Shown here in pieces: positions 51,582 to 59,914 of a stretch of 64,000 nt of DNA. The first letter of the stretch is position 1; the number at the start of each line of letters is the position of its first letter. Source of the DNA: Myxococcales bacterium (lineage in GTDB: Bacteria; Myxococcota; UBA727; JABDBI01); the NCBI GenBank assembly GCA_023898405.1, contig CP060221.1:248001-312000 (forward strand), written 5' to 3'. A model generated the notes under the pieces. It was not told the origin of the DNA. It worked only from the letters and a program-made list of their open reading frames with translations, and searched no databases. A program made the translations under genes and the position numbers.

Positions 51582-52367
51582 ATGAAAAAAATAATTTCTT
51601 CTGTCGTAGGTTTATTTCTACTTGCCACTCTATTTAACTTTCAAGTGCAAGCATCACCAAACATGGCTTTGCGCTATCCATTAAGAGCGATCGAACGTCC
51701 TTCGGTTACTCCTGTTGGCATCATCTCCATTGAACCCAGAGCAAACGGGCTTAAGAAATATGATGTAGATTTGAATACTAGGTTTGGTATTGCCGAAAAA
51801 ATTGAGGGTCAATTCGGATATGACGGCGTCACTTTTAATGATCCTAATTCTGAAAAAAGTGCCAACTTCAAAAAGACTGTCACTGCAGGAATTCGCTACA
51901 ACTATTTGTCTATCAATCAGATCAGCGCTTCTTTAGATTTTAAACTGCCAATTCATATTTTTGATGGCGAAATTATCAAAGATGTCACTATTGGTCTCCC
52001 AACAGTTTTTTATAATGACTTGATGGCTGGTGGAATATTGGGCGACGTGTTTTGGCTACAAATGCGCGACAACATTGAAATGAGCTTTGATCTTGCCTGG
52101 TGGTATGGCATTCAAGTGTACGGAAATCTTTGGGCAGATATCAGCAGCTCACTTGGTAAATTTCAAATGAAAAACCCTAACAAACAGGCTACATGGGAAA
52201 ATCTTCCTTTTTGGAAAGAACTTCCACTTACTCTCACCTTGCTTTACTGCTTTAATCCCTTTGTCGATATGACCCTAAGCGCAGGTTTTGATAACGCTCT
52301 TAAAGCTAAAGACACATTCAACGTAGGTTTGGGCTTTAACTTTAGAGCTGGAAAACTATTTGGCTAA
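51582..52367 (+). CDS. Probable outer-membrane beta-barrel protein
   Basis: Protein of 261 residues with signal peptide (SSVVGLFLLATLFNFQVQA). GGAGG lies 10 nt before ATG 51582, preferred over the GTG at 51561. The mature part alternates polar and hydrophobic residues in strand-like runs (YDVDLNTRFGIAEKIEGQFG; VTAGIRYNYLSINQISASLD; LTLTLLYCFNPFVDMTLSAG) and ends with an amphipathic strand (NVGLGFNFRAGKLFG), which suggests an outer-membrane barrel of 8-12 strands. Substrate unknown. A 120-bp mobile element has inserted just after the stop codon. Confidence 0.7.
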   Translation: MKKIISSVVGLFLLATLFNFQVQASPNMALRYPLRAIERPSVTPVGIISIEPRANGLKKYDVDLNTRFGIAEKIEGQFGYDGVTFNDPNSEKSANFKKTVTAGIRYNYLSINQISASLDFKLPIHIFDGEIIKDVTIGLPTVFYNDLMAGGILGDVFWLQMRDNIEMSFDLAWWYGIQVYGNLWADISSSLGKFQMKNPNKQATWENLPFWKELPLTLTLLYCFNPFVDMTLSAGFDNALKAKDTFNVGLGFNFRAGKLFG

Positions 52368-52375
52368 AGATTATT

Positions 52376-52495
52376 GGTGATGTAAACAAAATGTTGAAAG
52401 GCTTCTTAATAAATTTTTGAACAATTCCACGGCGCACGCGAGGACTTAGTGAAAAAATTTATTAAGAAGCCTTTCAACATTTTCTGGGCACAACC
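52376..52495 (+). mobile_element. 120-bp hairpin element, copy 3, with 8-bp target duplication
   Basis: Same 120-bp length as the copies at 16179 and 38030, few differences. AGATTATT is directly repeated at 52368-52375 and 52496-52503. Ends GGTGATG and CACAACC. It inserted immediately behind the beta-barrel gene, separating it from a terminator at 52517. Confidence 0.9.
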
Positions 52496-52504
52496 AGATT
52501 ATTT

Positions 52505-52846
52505 TTATTTTACAAGTGAGACTTCGTGATGGAGTATACAAGCCCCCAACGAAGTCTCATTTTTTCCTGAGCCAATTAATGCCACAGTAAAACGGCTCTG
52601 CTTTGAACCTAAGGTTAGAAATTTTATTTTAATTTCCCTCAGGCTGCTCAGGATTTTCTTCAGGTTGTTCGCCAAAAAACTGATATCATCTAGAATTAAA
52701 TTATCTAATGGCTCAGGCATATCTTGTTGAGCTAAATGAAGATTATTATTTTCATGTAATTTCTGCGGTTGCTTAGCGTGAAGCAAGTGGTTAGAAAAAC
52801 TGCAAGCTAATAAAAATAAAACAAAATTTATAAATTTTACATTCAT
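52505..52846 (-). CDS. Small hypothetical exported protein
   Basis: 113-residue protein with signal peptide (INFVLFLLACSFSNHLLHA) and AAGGAAA nine nt before ATG 52846, better than the longer frame from 52894. The mature part is acidic then basic with no known motif. Its last ~20 codons overlap the plus-strand terminator hairpin, so the true C-terminus is doubtful. Confidence 0.5.
   Translation of the reverse strand: MNVKFINFVLFLLACSFSNHLLHAKQPQKLHENNNLHLAQQDMPEPLDNLILDDISFLANNLKKILSSLREIKIKFLTLGSKQSRFTVALIGSGKNETSLGACILHHEVSLVK
52517..52566 (+). terminator. Intrinsic terminator, displaced from its gene
   Basis: TGAGACTTCG pairs with CGAAGTCTCA across a ~23-nt loop, followed by TTTTTT on the plus strand. 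Probably the original terminator of the beta-barrel gene, now 150 bp away because of the inserted element. It overlaps the 3' end of the opposite-strand gene. Confidence 0.7.
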
Positions 52847-53056
52847 TTTAATTTCCTTTACCGAATCCAGTAAAAACACTGAGAAGCTAACCATTCACAT
52901 CAGCTAAAGCTTGTCAAGTGTGTATTTTTATTATCTAAGCATTATTTGTTTAAGCGCTATAGAGTTAACTACAATCAGCAGCAGACTAAATAAATACCCA
53001 CTAAAAAATGAGCACTTTGGTTTAGCAGAGAAAGCTGTTTTGAAAATAATTTTTTA

Positions 53057-53872
53057 GGGGCTGTAGTAGCTAAGCCCAATTAAGGGTAAGCTACTTCAAT
53101 GTATAAGAGACGCAGCCGTTTAACAGTGCGCCAGCAGAGCGAACTGATAAAATTATTTGTTGCTGGTGTAACCGCCAGAGCAGCATCAGAACTGGTTATT
53201 ATTCAATCTAATACAGCCAGTAATTTCTTCTTAAGGTTAAGAAAATTAATAGCCAGCAAACTTCCAAGCTATGACTTAAGCGGAGAAATTACTGGCTGTA
53301 TTAGATTGAATAATAACCAGTAATTTCTTCTTAAGGTTAAGAAAATTAATAGCCAGCAAACTTCCAAGCTATGACTTAAGCGGAGAAATTGAAGTAGATG
53401 AAAGTTATTTTGGCGGAGTTCGAAAAGGCAAGAGAGGACGTGGAGCTGGAGGTAAAGTAGCTGTTTTTGGCCTTCTTAAGCGAGGTGGCAAGGTTTACAC
53501 AGCCATCATTCCTAATGCAAAAACAGAAACTCTTCTGCCTATTGTAGAAGAGAAAGTTCTTCCGGACAGCATAGTTTATACAGATACCTTTAAATCATAT
53601 AATGCCTTAGATGTATCTGCATTTCACCATATGCGCATTAATCATTCCAAGCTGTTTGCTGATAAGCAAAACCATATCAATGGGATTGAGAACTTCTGGA
53701 ACCAAGCCAAACGCAATCTGCGTAAGTTTAATGGGATAAAACAGGATAATTTTTATTGGTTTCTTAAGGAATGTGAATGGCGCTTCAACGGAGGCAATCA
53801 CCAACAGCTTCTAAAACAGCTAAAATACTGGTATAAACACACTAAACATTAACGCTTAGCTACTACAGCCCC
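53057..53872 (+). mobile_element. Insertion sequence, IS1595 family, copy 2 (damaged)
   Basis: 816 bp with the same 19-bp inverted repeats as copy 1 and an 8-bp duplication ATTTTTTA (53049-53056 and 53873-53880). It is 100 bp longer than copy 1: positions 53191-53290 are tandemly duplicated, and the first 31 bp of the second copy (53291-53321) are inverted, between the repeats ACTGG and CCAGT. Otherwise I see no difference from copy 1. Confidence 0.93.
53099..53852 (+). pseudogene. IS1595-family transposase, disrupted
   Basis: The start (53099) reads as in copy 1 for about 64 codons, to SYDLSGEI, then enters the inverted segment and stops at 53323. The original frame resumes after 53390 at the EVDESYFGG block and runs to 53852 without a start of its own. 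The 100-bp insertion shifts the frame by one, so no full-length transposase can be made. The element could still be moved by the copy at 41496. Confidence 0.93.
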
Positions 53873-53988
53873 ATTTTTTATATTCATTTAGCGATTGCAA
53901 ATATTTTGCTAAAACAGTTTATTAGTGAGAAAAAAATCATGCAGCAAATCTATTCCTTGAAACTCCCCATATTTTTTATGGCTTTCAT

Positions 53989-54024
53989 AAAAAAAACCTC
54001 CCTACGAGGGGAGGCTCTTTTTTT
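53989..54024 (-). terminator. Intrinsic terminator after the AbrB-like gene
   Basis: On the minus strand CCTCCCC-TCGTA-GGGAGG followed by TTTTTTTT. The plus strand also has a T-run (CTCTTTTTTT), so it may work in both directions. Confidence 0.88.
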
Positions 54025-54038
54025 ATCGATAATTCCTA

Positions 54039-54428
54039 TTAGTTTTTTCTTTTGCTCACTGTGATGCAATCTTTCTCGAAAGAAACAGAAAGCGCATCAC
54101 CTTTGAGAGCTTTTAGAGCACCCAAAGGCAATCTTAGAAAGGGTCCGCTCTCATTGATCTGTTGAGCACGATAAACTCTTTCTTGGCCTATCTTTGGTGC
54201 AGCGCGACCACGACTTCCGACACGCAAATTTTCATTAACCCAGTTTTCAAGAGTCGATTCGACTTTACCAACACTCCTTAAAGCACCCACAGCTCGTCGT
54301 ATAGTTGCTGGTGAAACTTTTTTGTCTTTATGCAGTTTAATAATCGGAGAAAGTCCTTCGACCAAATAAAGTATTTCTACATCTTTAAATGAAAAGGTCG
54401 ATCGTCTTTTTCTTGTTTTAGTGGCCAT
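54039..54428 (-). CDS. Small putative DNA-binding protein, AbrB/SpoVT-like C-terminus
   Basis: Basic protein of 129 residues with a strong ribosome site (GAGGAG, 5 nt). Residues ~35-55 (KKVSPATIRRAVGALRSVGK) look like a helix-turn-helix. The C-terminal part (GPFLRLPLGALKALKGDALS followed by VSFEKDCITVSKRK) has the strand pattern of swapped-hairpin AbrB-type domains found in transition-state regulators and antitoxins. No toxin-like partner is adjacent. It is next to an IS-filled repeat. Assignment is tentative. Confidence 0.6.
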   Translation of the reverse strand: MATKTRKRRSTFSFKDVEILYLVEGLSPIIKLHKDKKVSPATIRRAVGALRSVGKVESTLENWVNENLRVGSRGRAAPKIGQERVYRAQQINESGPFLRLPLGALKALKGDALSVSFEKDCITVSKRKN

Positions 54429-54607
54429 GAGTTCTCCTCAGTCATTAGTGAATAGAAGTTAGGAATTAAAACAAAAAACAAATGTTTTTCGTCGAGGATG
54501 TAAAATTGTCATCTTATTTTTAGTTGTCTAGATATTTAATGAAATTTTATTCATTTTTTGCTATTTTTTTGCCTTCCTAAAACATAGCTAAGCATAATTA
54601 AATCAAC

Positions 54608-55840
54608 TCAAATTTTTCTTAAAGCAGCAACGAAAAATGCATCGCAATCATGAATATTAGGAAGAAGAGATAAGGTATTTTTATCAAAATCCAAAGCTTC
54701 TACTTTTATTTCACCATCAGCTATTAAGTCGTTTAGTGAAACTGGAATGAGATTTTTAGTTTTGGCCATGATCTCGTCTATTTGTTGCTGATTTTCTCTG
54801 GCGAGCAGCGAGCATGTTACATATAAGACTACGCCATTTACTTTAAGCATTTCTACAGCACTGTTTAAAAGCTTTTTCTGCAATTTCAAATAGTTATCCA
54901 ATTCCTGCCGAGCAAAACGATGCACCAAATCTGGATTTCTTCTCATTACTCCTGAACCTGAACAAGGCGCATCCAGCAGCACCCAATCAAAGCTGTTTTT
55001 TTCAAGACTCAACTTACTTGCATCCTCGCTGAAAAATTTTACTGTTCTCGGCAATATTTTTTTAGCTTTTGCTAAACGACGATCATTGATATCCACTGCA
55101 TAATACTCACAGGGATACTGAGATATTATTCGAGCCTTGCCCCCCTCGCCTACACACATATCAAGCACGCGTTCATGGGCCATGGGACGTATCAGATGTG
55201 CTATAAGCTGACTTCCTGCATCCATAAACCACACGTGTTCTCTTAATTCTTTTGATAGTTCGTTAATCTTTAGATCGCCGCTGATTTCCAATGCACTATC
55301 AAAAAATAGCCATGGTCGAACTTCCACATCTTTTTCTTTCAGCTCCTTAACAAGTTTTTCTTTATCGACGGAGTTATCAAAGGCGATGTATTTTTTTGGT
55401 TTTTCCCACAAAGACTGCACAATATTTTGCCAGCTAAGAGAAAAGCTTTTTTGTACTTCTTCGGCAAGCAATGGCCCCATGGCGATAAGAAAGCGCTCGG
55501 TCCCTAAATCATCCAGCCACTTGTTGTAAGCCTCTATTAGCGAAGATTCTAGTTTTGTGGTCCAATTTAATTGAGCGCCAACAATCAAAGTTAAAATTAA
55601 TTTTTCCTTTTCTTGTTCGGATAATGAACTAAAAAAATTAAAATTTTTGCTTAAAAATTTCTTTGCCAAAAATCTATTTCTGCTCCACAAAAAAATCACA
55701 TCGAGAAACAACTTCCGTTCTTTGCTATTTAATTTTTTGGATTTTATTATTTCTTGAGCAATATTTTTTAACGGAAACGAAGACGCGTTGAAACGGGTGA
55801 TACAATCACAAGCACTGTAAAAAATTCGATCATTATGCAT
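54608..55840 (-). CDS. rsmB: RsmB-like RNA cytosine-5 methyltransferase
   Basis: SAM-dependent m5C methyltransferase (410 residues), most like those that modify 16S rRNA. The N-terminal ~150 residues are helical, perhaps a divergent NusB-like domain. The catalytic part shows the SAM-binding block VLDMCVGEGGKARII, DAPCSGSGVMRRNPDLVHRF (motif IV, Cys) and VVLYVTCSLLARENQQ (motif VI, nucleophilic Cys). ATG 55840 follows AGGAA by about nine nt; the open frame extends to a GTG at 55891. RsmF or an NSUN-type tRNA target is the alternative. Confidence 0.85.
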   Translation of the reverse strand: MHNDRIFYSACDCITRFNASSFPLKNIAQEIIKSKKLNSKERKLFLDVIFLWSRNRFLAKKFLSKNFNFFSSLSEQEKEKLILTLIVGAQLNWTTKLESSLIEAYNKWLDDLGTERFLIAMGPLLAEEVQKSFSLSWQNIVQSLWEKPKKYIAFDNSVDKEKLVKELKEKDVEVRPWLFFDSALEISGDLKINELSKELREHVWFMDAGSQLIAHLIRPMAHERVLDMCVGEGGKARIISQYPCEYYAVDINDRRLAKAKKILPRTVKFFSEDASKLSLEKNSFDWVLLDAPCSGSGVMRRNPDLVHRFARQELDNYLKLQKKLLNSAVEMLKVNGVVLYVTCSLLARENQQQIDEIMAKTKNLIPVSLNDLIADGEIKVEALDFDKNTLSLLPNIHDCDAFFVAALRKI

Positions 55841-55893
55841 AGCTTTATTCCTAAACTCTAAAAACTTTTTTGTTTTTTTAAAAAAATTCACGA

Positions 55894-55924
55894 TAAAAAA
55901 TAAATGCCCGCATCAAGCGGACAT
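55894..55924 (-). terminator. Intrinsic terminator of glpX
   Basis: On the minus strand ATGTCCGC-TTGAT-GCGGGCAT followed by TTATTTTTTA, 22 nt after the glpX stop. Confidence 0.85.
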
Positions 55925-55945
55925 CGCAATCAAACGTCAAGATCC

Positions 55946-56911
55946 TTAATTACCAAAATGAGGCTTACGATCAAAATGATGTTTGGTATCGATCATGCGA
56001 ATAGTGCCCGAGCGTGATCTCATAACCAAAGAATGAGTCTCTGCACCGCCTTTGAAATAACGAACACCTTTTAGAATATCGCCACTGGTAACTCCAGTTG
56101 CCGCAAACATCACATCACCACCAGCTAACTCTTCGAGGTGCCATTTTTTCTCCACATCGGAGATCCCCATACGCAAACAACGCTCTTTTTCTTTGGAATT
56201 ATTCACCACCAAACGCGCTTGCAAATCTCCCCCAACACATCTGAGTGCAGCGGCTGCCAATACACCTTCAGGAGCACCACCAATTCCAAAAAGTACGTCA
56301 ATGCCCGATCCTTCAATGCAGGTAGAAATTGCTGCACTCACATCTCCATCTGAAATTAATTGCACGCGAGCACCTGCTCTGCGCACTTCTTCGATCAGAT
56401 CATGATGGCGGGGACGTTCTAAGATCACGGCCGTAAGATCTTCGATATACACACCTTTGGCATGGGCAATAGCCATTAAATTTTTGGTAGGAGATTTATC
56501 GAGATCGACAACTCCTTTGGCATGAGGCCCAACAGCAATTTTATCCATGTAAATATCAGGAGCATGAAGCATCTTGCCTCGCTCAGCCATAGCGATCACC
56601 GCCAAAGCATTGGGACGACCCAGAGCGCAAAGACTGGTGCCCTCCAAAGGATCAACAGCAATATCAACTTCAGGATCTGATTCATCTCCAGAGCCTACTT
56701 TTTCACCAATAAAAAGCATGGGGGCTTCATCTCGCTCACCTTCACCGATAACCACTGTTCCTCTGACAGAAACACTTTCAAAAGCATGACGCATAGCATT
56801 AACAGCTGCTTGATCGGCTGCTGATGATTCGCCTCTGCCCATGAGGCGAGCTGCCGATAGCGCAGCGGCTTCTGTTACACGCACTACTTCCAAAGCTAAG
56901 TTGCGATCCAT
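55946..56911 (-). CDS. glpX: Fructose-1,6-bisphosphatase, class II
   Basis: Gluconeogenic phosphatase (321 residues) of the Li+-sensitive, metal-dependent GlpX type. Recognisable: the start RNLALEVVRVTEAAALSAAR, GTVVIGEGERDEAPMLFIGE, DIAVDPLEGTSLCALG (metal-binding motif) and GIGGAPEGVLAAAALRCVGG. AAGGAG lies 5 nt before the ATG. Some members also act on sedoheptulose 1,7-bisphosphate. No class I enzyme is seen here, so this may be the cell's FBPase. Confidence 0.97.
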   Translation of the reverse strand: MDRNLALEVVRVTEAAALSAARLMGRGESSAADQAAVNAMRHAFESVSVRGTVVIGEGERDEAPMLFIGEKVGSGDESDPEVDIAVDPLEGTSLCALGRPNALAVIAMAERGKMLHAPDIYMDKIAVGPHAKGVVDLDKSPTKNLMAIAHAKGVYIEDLTAVILERPRHHDLIEEVRRAGARVQLISDGDVSAAISTCIEGSGIDVLFGIGGAPEGVLAAAALRCVGGDLQARLVVNNSKEKERCLRMGISDVEKKWHLEELAGGDVMFAATGVTSGDILKGVRYFKGGAETHSLVMRSRSGTIRMIDTKHHFDRKPHFGN

Positions 56912-57022
56912 ATGAACTCCTTAATGGTGATTAAATCATGGCTATACTTGCTGATTTAAATGCCAAAAAAAATAGGGCGCCCTAACTTTGGCACCCATAA
57001 TTTTTCAAACAATGAGCAATTT

Positions 57023-57766
57023 TTAGTTTTTACTATACATTTTATATGATTGCTGATGAGACGAAGATCCTCGAATTTTTTCAATATAACTCCAAGGAAG
57101 AAGTTTTTGATACCAAGGTCTGTTCATTGTTTCATCAAACTCTCTATTGAACTCAACTTTTTCTTCTGATGAGAAAGTAACTTCATCTCCATGAACTTTG
57201 TTGTAGGCTTGATAAGCAAGCTCGGCAATCTTTGCAACCAATTGATTATCTACTCTATAAAGCATATCATCTAAATTTGGCAGTTTGTGAATAGTCTGGT
57301 TTTTTAGAGCTTGCAGTTTTGCTTGGTTATCTCGATCAAGAGCCTTGTTTATACAAAAATAAGCAGGCACACCAAAAAGCATTAACTCTGTAATATCCAT
57401 GCTAAGAATTTGCCAGGCCACAAGCGGACCATAGACCATCAAAGCCATTTGATATTTACTATCTTTACTCTTATCCATCATACTTTTCTGTACGCTAACA
57501 AAATCTAAATACCATCCCAGAAGCTGTTCCAATTTTTCTTCATGTAATTCATTAGCACATTGTATACTTTTGCTATACGGATTATGTAATCTTAAAGCCA
57601 TAATTTCAGCGATTTCTTCTGCCTTCATCACCAACTTAAAATTCTCAATTTCTTGCGTCTCGCTACCATATTCTTCCTTACTGTTTTCAATTGAATTTTC
57701 CATACTAAAACAGCCAAAAGATAAAGAAAATGCCATAAAAAACAAATAAATCTTTACATCTTTCAT
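57023..57766 (-). CDS. Hypothetical exported protein, possible lipoprotein
   Basis: Unrecognised 247-residue protein. The signal segment YLFFMAFSLSFGC could be processed as a lipoprotein. AAAGGA precedes the ATG. After an acidic linker the sequence is helical and charged; a central hydrophobic segment (ALMVYGPLVAWQILSMDITE and LMLFGVPAYFC) could be one or two membrane spans. No motif known to me. Followed by a gap of no evident terminator. Confidence 0.65.
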   Translation of the reverse strand: MKDVKIYLFFMAFSLSFGCFSMENSIENSKEEYGSETQEIENFKLVMKAEEIAEIMALRLHNPYSKSIQCANELHEEKLEQLLGWYLDFVSVQKSMMDKSKDSKYQMALMVYGPLVAWQILSMDITELMLFGVPAYFCINKALDRDNQAKLQALKNQTIHKLPNLDDMLYRVDNQLVAKIAELAYQAYNKVHGDEVTFSSEEKVEFNREFDETMNRPWYQKLLPWSYIEKIRGSSSHQQSYKMYSKN

Positions 57767-57884
57767 AAGTGTTATCCTTTGAAGTTATTTTTTCATTTGT
57801 TAAAACTAACTTAAGGAATTATTCCTGTTTGATTGGAAATTAAATGTCAATAGGCGCTAAGATTTGTCGACGAACAAAGCGCCA

Positions 57885-57916
57885 AGAAAATAAACAATAA
57901 ATCGCTTAGTAGCGAT
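57885..57916 (-). terminator. Possible terminator after the beta-barrel/eno genes
   Basis: On the minus strand ATCGCT-ACTA-AGCGAT followed by TTATTGTTTATTTTC, about 55 nt past the stop of the gene ending at 57972. The stem is short. Confidence 0.4.
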
Positions 57917-57971
57917 AAATTTCTGCAGATATTTTTTTAAAAAAATTATTCCGACAAAGTCTTTAAAAAAG

Positions 57972-58505
57972 TTAAATCCTAAAACTGACATCAAACAAGC
58001 CAATAACTCCAAGCTCCATTTGTTTTTGACCGTCAATAAATGCAAAGGTGGGATTAAAATTTAGATGCATGCCCACCAAAAAATGTGCCATCACAAAATA
58101 ATTAATTCCTATTCCAGGACTAATACCAATATTTATATGATTTTTTGCCGAACTCGTCGGCACCACCAACTCAGGAGTAATAGCTAAAGAGACATAGGGC
58201 ACATAGGGTGTTTCAAGAAAAGAAAACCAATATTTAATCCCTGCTCTGCTTAAAAATGATATAACTCCACCGCTAAACTGAGGAGCAAAGCTGGCAAACA
58301 CGCCAAAATTTCTATCGATGGCGTAATCGAGTGTCCCATAAAAAGGCATATATGCTTTAGGAGTAGGACTTTTTCCTTCGTGGCGCACCACATTGATATG
58401 CGCTCCCAAACCTCCACTAACATAAAGCTGTCCACTATCATAGCGATAAGCACTCAAGCTTATCGAGCCCAATAGCATACTCAACAAAATAATAGTTTTT
58501 AACAT
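57972..58505 (-). CDS. Small outer-membrane beta-barrel protein
   Basis: 177 residues with a signal peptide (TIILLSMLLGSISLSA) and GGGGG before the ATG. The mature part is strand-rich with alternating hydrophobic residues (QLYVSGGLGAHINVVRHEG; NFGVFASFAPQFSGGVISFL; HINIGISPGIGINYFVMAHF) and ends LFDVSFRI, with a terminal aromatic/Ile pattern typical of barrel insertion signals. Probably an 8-strand OmpA/OmpX-like barrel. It begins 11 nt after eno and is likely cotranscribed with it. Confidence 0.72.
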   Translation of the reverse strand: MLKTIILLSMLLGSISLSAYRYDSGQLYVSGGLGAHINVVRHEGKSPTPKAYMPFYGTLDYAIDRNFGVFASFAPQFSGGVISFLSRAGIKYWFSFLETPYVPYVSLAITPELVVPTSSAKNHINIGISPGIGINYFVMAHFLVGMHLNFNPTFAFIDGQKQMELGVIGLFDVSFRI

Positions 58506-58516
58506 GTGACCCCCAA

Positions 58517-59761
58517 TTAATTTCCAAAAACTGCATTATCGCCGAGCATTTCTTCGATGCGAAGTAAACGATTGTACTTGGCAATTCGTTCAGAACGAGA
58601 CATGGATCCGGTTTTAATTTGTCCAGCGTGTGTGAGCACTGCAAGATCGGCAATGGTAGTGTCCTCGGTTTCTCCTGAGCGATGTGAAATAATAGTTTTC
58701 ATTCCACCACTTTGAGCAAGCTCTATCGAGCGTAGTGTCTCACTCATTGTTCCAATTTGATTCATTTTAATCAGCACTGCGTTGGCATAAGAATTCTCGA
58801 TTCCTTCTTTTATGTAGCGCTCATTGGTTACAAAAAGATCGTCCCCAACAATCTGCACCTTTGTCCCCAATGTTTTAGTAATCTCAATAAAGCCTTGATA
58901 ATCATTTTCCCCAAAAGGATCTTCAATAGAGATTATAGGAAATTGATCCGACAACTTTTTGTACCACTGCAATAAATCAGCTCTGCTAAGCCATTCGTTA
59001 TTCATGTGATAACAATTTTTTTCTTGGCTTAATAATTCGCTCGCAGCTACATCAAGCGCAAAATAGATATCTTTGCCTGGCTGATAACCAGCTTTTTCAC
59101 ACGAAATCATCAAAAGCTGCAAAGCTTCTTCATTATTTGCAAGAGCAGGAGCAAAACCACCTTCATCACCAACAGCCGTGCTCAAAGCTCGATCATTGAG
59201 TGTTGATTTAAGCACTTGAAATACTTCACTGGCCATACGCATAGCCTCACTAAAACTCGTGGCGCCTTTAGGAACAATCATAAATTCTTGCACATTCAAG
59301 CCGTTGTTGGCATGGCTTCCACCATTGATGACATTTATCATTGGCATAGGTAATCTGACGCCTTTGCCATACAGCGGCTGATTGTTGAGCTGAGCCATGG
59401 CATGAAAAAATGCACCTGAGACAGGTAAAATTGCATTAGCGCCTAAACGCGATTTATTGGGCGTGCCATCAAGTTTGATCAAACATTCATCAAGAGCCTG
59501 CTGATTAAAATCCTCACTCCCAAGCAATGCTTCACTGATCTCTCCATGAATGTGGGCTATTGCTTTACTCACCCCTTTACCACGATAGCGTGTCTCATCT
59601 TGATCTCTTAGCTCCAAAGCCTCTTTGCTTCCGCACGATGCCCCCGATGGAGTACTGAAACGGCCCCACTCCCCGGTCTTAAGATAAAGATCTACCTCAA
59701 CACTTGGGATACCGCGACTATCAAAAATGCTTCGGGCTTGGATTTTCTGTATTTTTGCCAT
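58517..59761 (-). CDS. eno: Enolase
   Basis: Interconverts 2-phosphoglycerate and phosphoenolpyruvate (414 residues). Blocks present: IQARSIFDSRGIPSVEVDL, INGGSHANNGLNVQEFMIVP, the catalytic-Glu block AVGDEGGFAPAL, the metal ligands in SIEDPFGENDYQGF and VGDDLFVTN, the catalytic Lys in NAVLIKMNQIGT and the lid loop SHRSGETEDTTIADLAV. Start ATG with a modest CGGAAAA upstream. Forms a unit with the small barrel protein downstream. Confidence 0.97.
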   Translation of the reverse strand: MAKIQKIQARSIFDSRGIPSVEVDLYLKTGEWGRFSTPSGASCGSKEALELRDQDETRYRGKGVSKAIAHIHGEISEALLGSEDFNQQALDECLIKLDGTPNKSRLGANAILPVSGAFFHAMAQLNNQPLYGKGVRLPMPMINVINGGSHANNGLNVQEFMIVPKGATSFSEAMRMASEVFQVLKSTLNDRALSTAVGDEGGFAPALANNEEALQLLMISCEKAGYQPGKDIYFALDVAASELLSQEKNCYHMNNEWLSRADLLQWYKKLSDQFPIISIEDPFGENDYQGFIEITKTLGTKVQIVGDDLFVTNERYIKEGIENSYANAVLIKMNQIGTMSETLRSIELAQSGGMKTIISHRSGETEDTTIADLAVLTHAGQIKTGSMSRSERIAKYNRLLRIEEMLGDNAVFGN

Positions 59762-59914
59762 AGAATTTTCCGTGAGTACTTGGTTTGGTTAAAATAAGTT
59801 CCTACTTTTTAGTTTTAATTGAACTATTTTTTTCCCTCTTTTCATCTAAACCATAAAACTTGATTAGAGAACCAAATAGAACAATCAAACTCCCTACCAA
59901 TAGGAAATTTTTAA

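Larger units (their letters stand above)
53031..53923. repeat. MITE family 1, copy D (truncated, interrupted by IS)
   Basis: Left end AAAGCTGTTTTGAAAATAAT and, right of the IS, TTTAGCGATTGCAAATATTT followed by TGCTAAAACAG match the two sides of family 1. The outer ~40 bp of one end and most of the interior are missing. As in copy B, an IS1595-type element lies inside. Confidence 0.65.

Noticed and set aside
16079..53923. Repeats as a CRISPR array
   Set aside because: Copies are kilobases apart, have inverted ends and lie in separate intergenic regions; no regular spacers or cas genes are present.
54039..54428. Toxin-antitoxin pair at the AbrB-like gene
   Set aside because: No small partner gene is adjacent; the flanks are a terminator and a repeat on one side and a ~180-bp gap before rsmB on the other.
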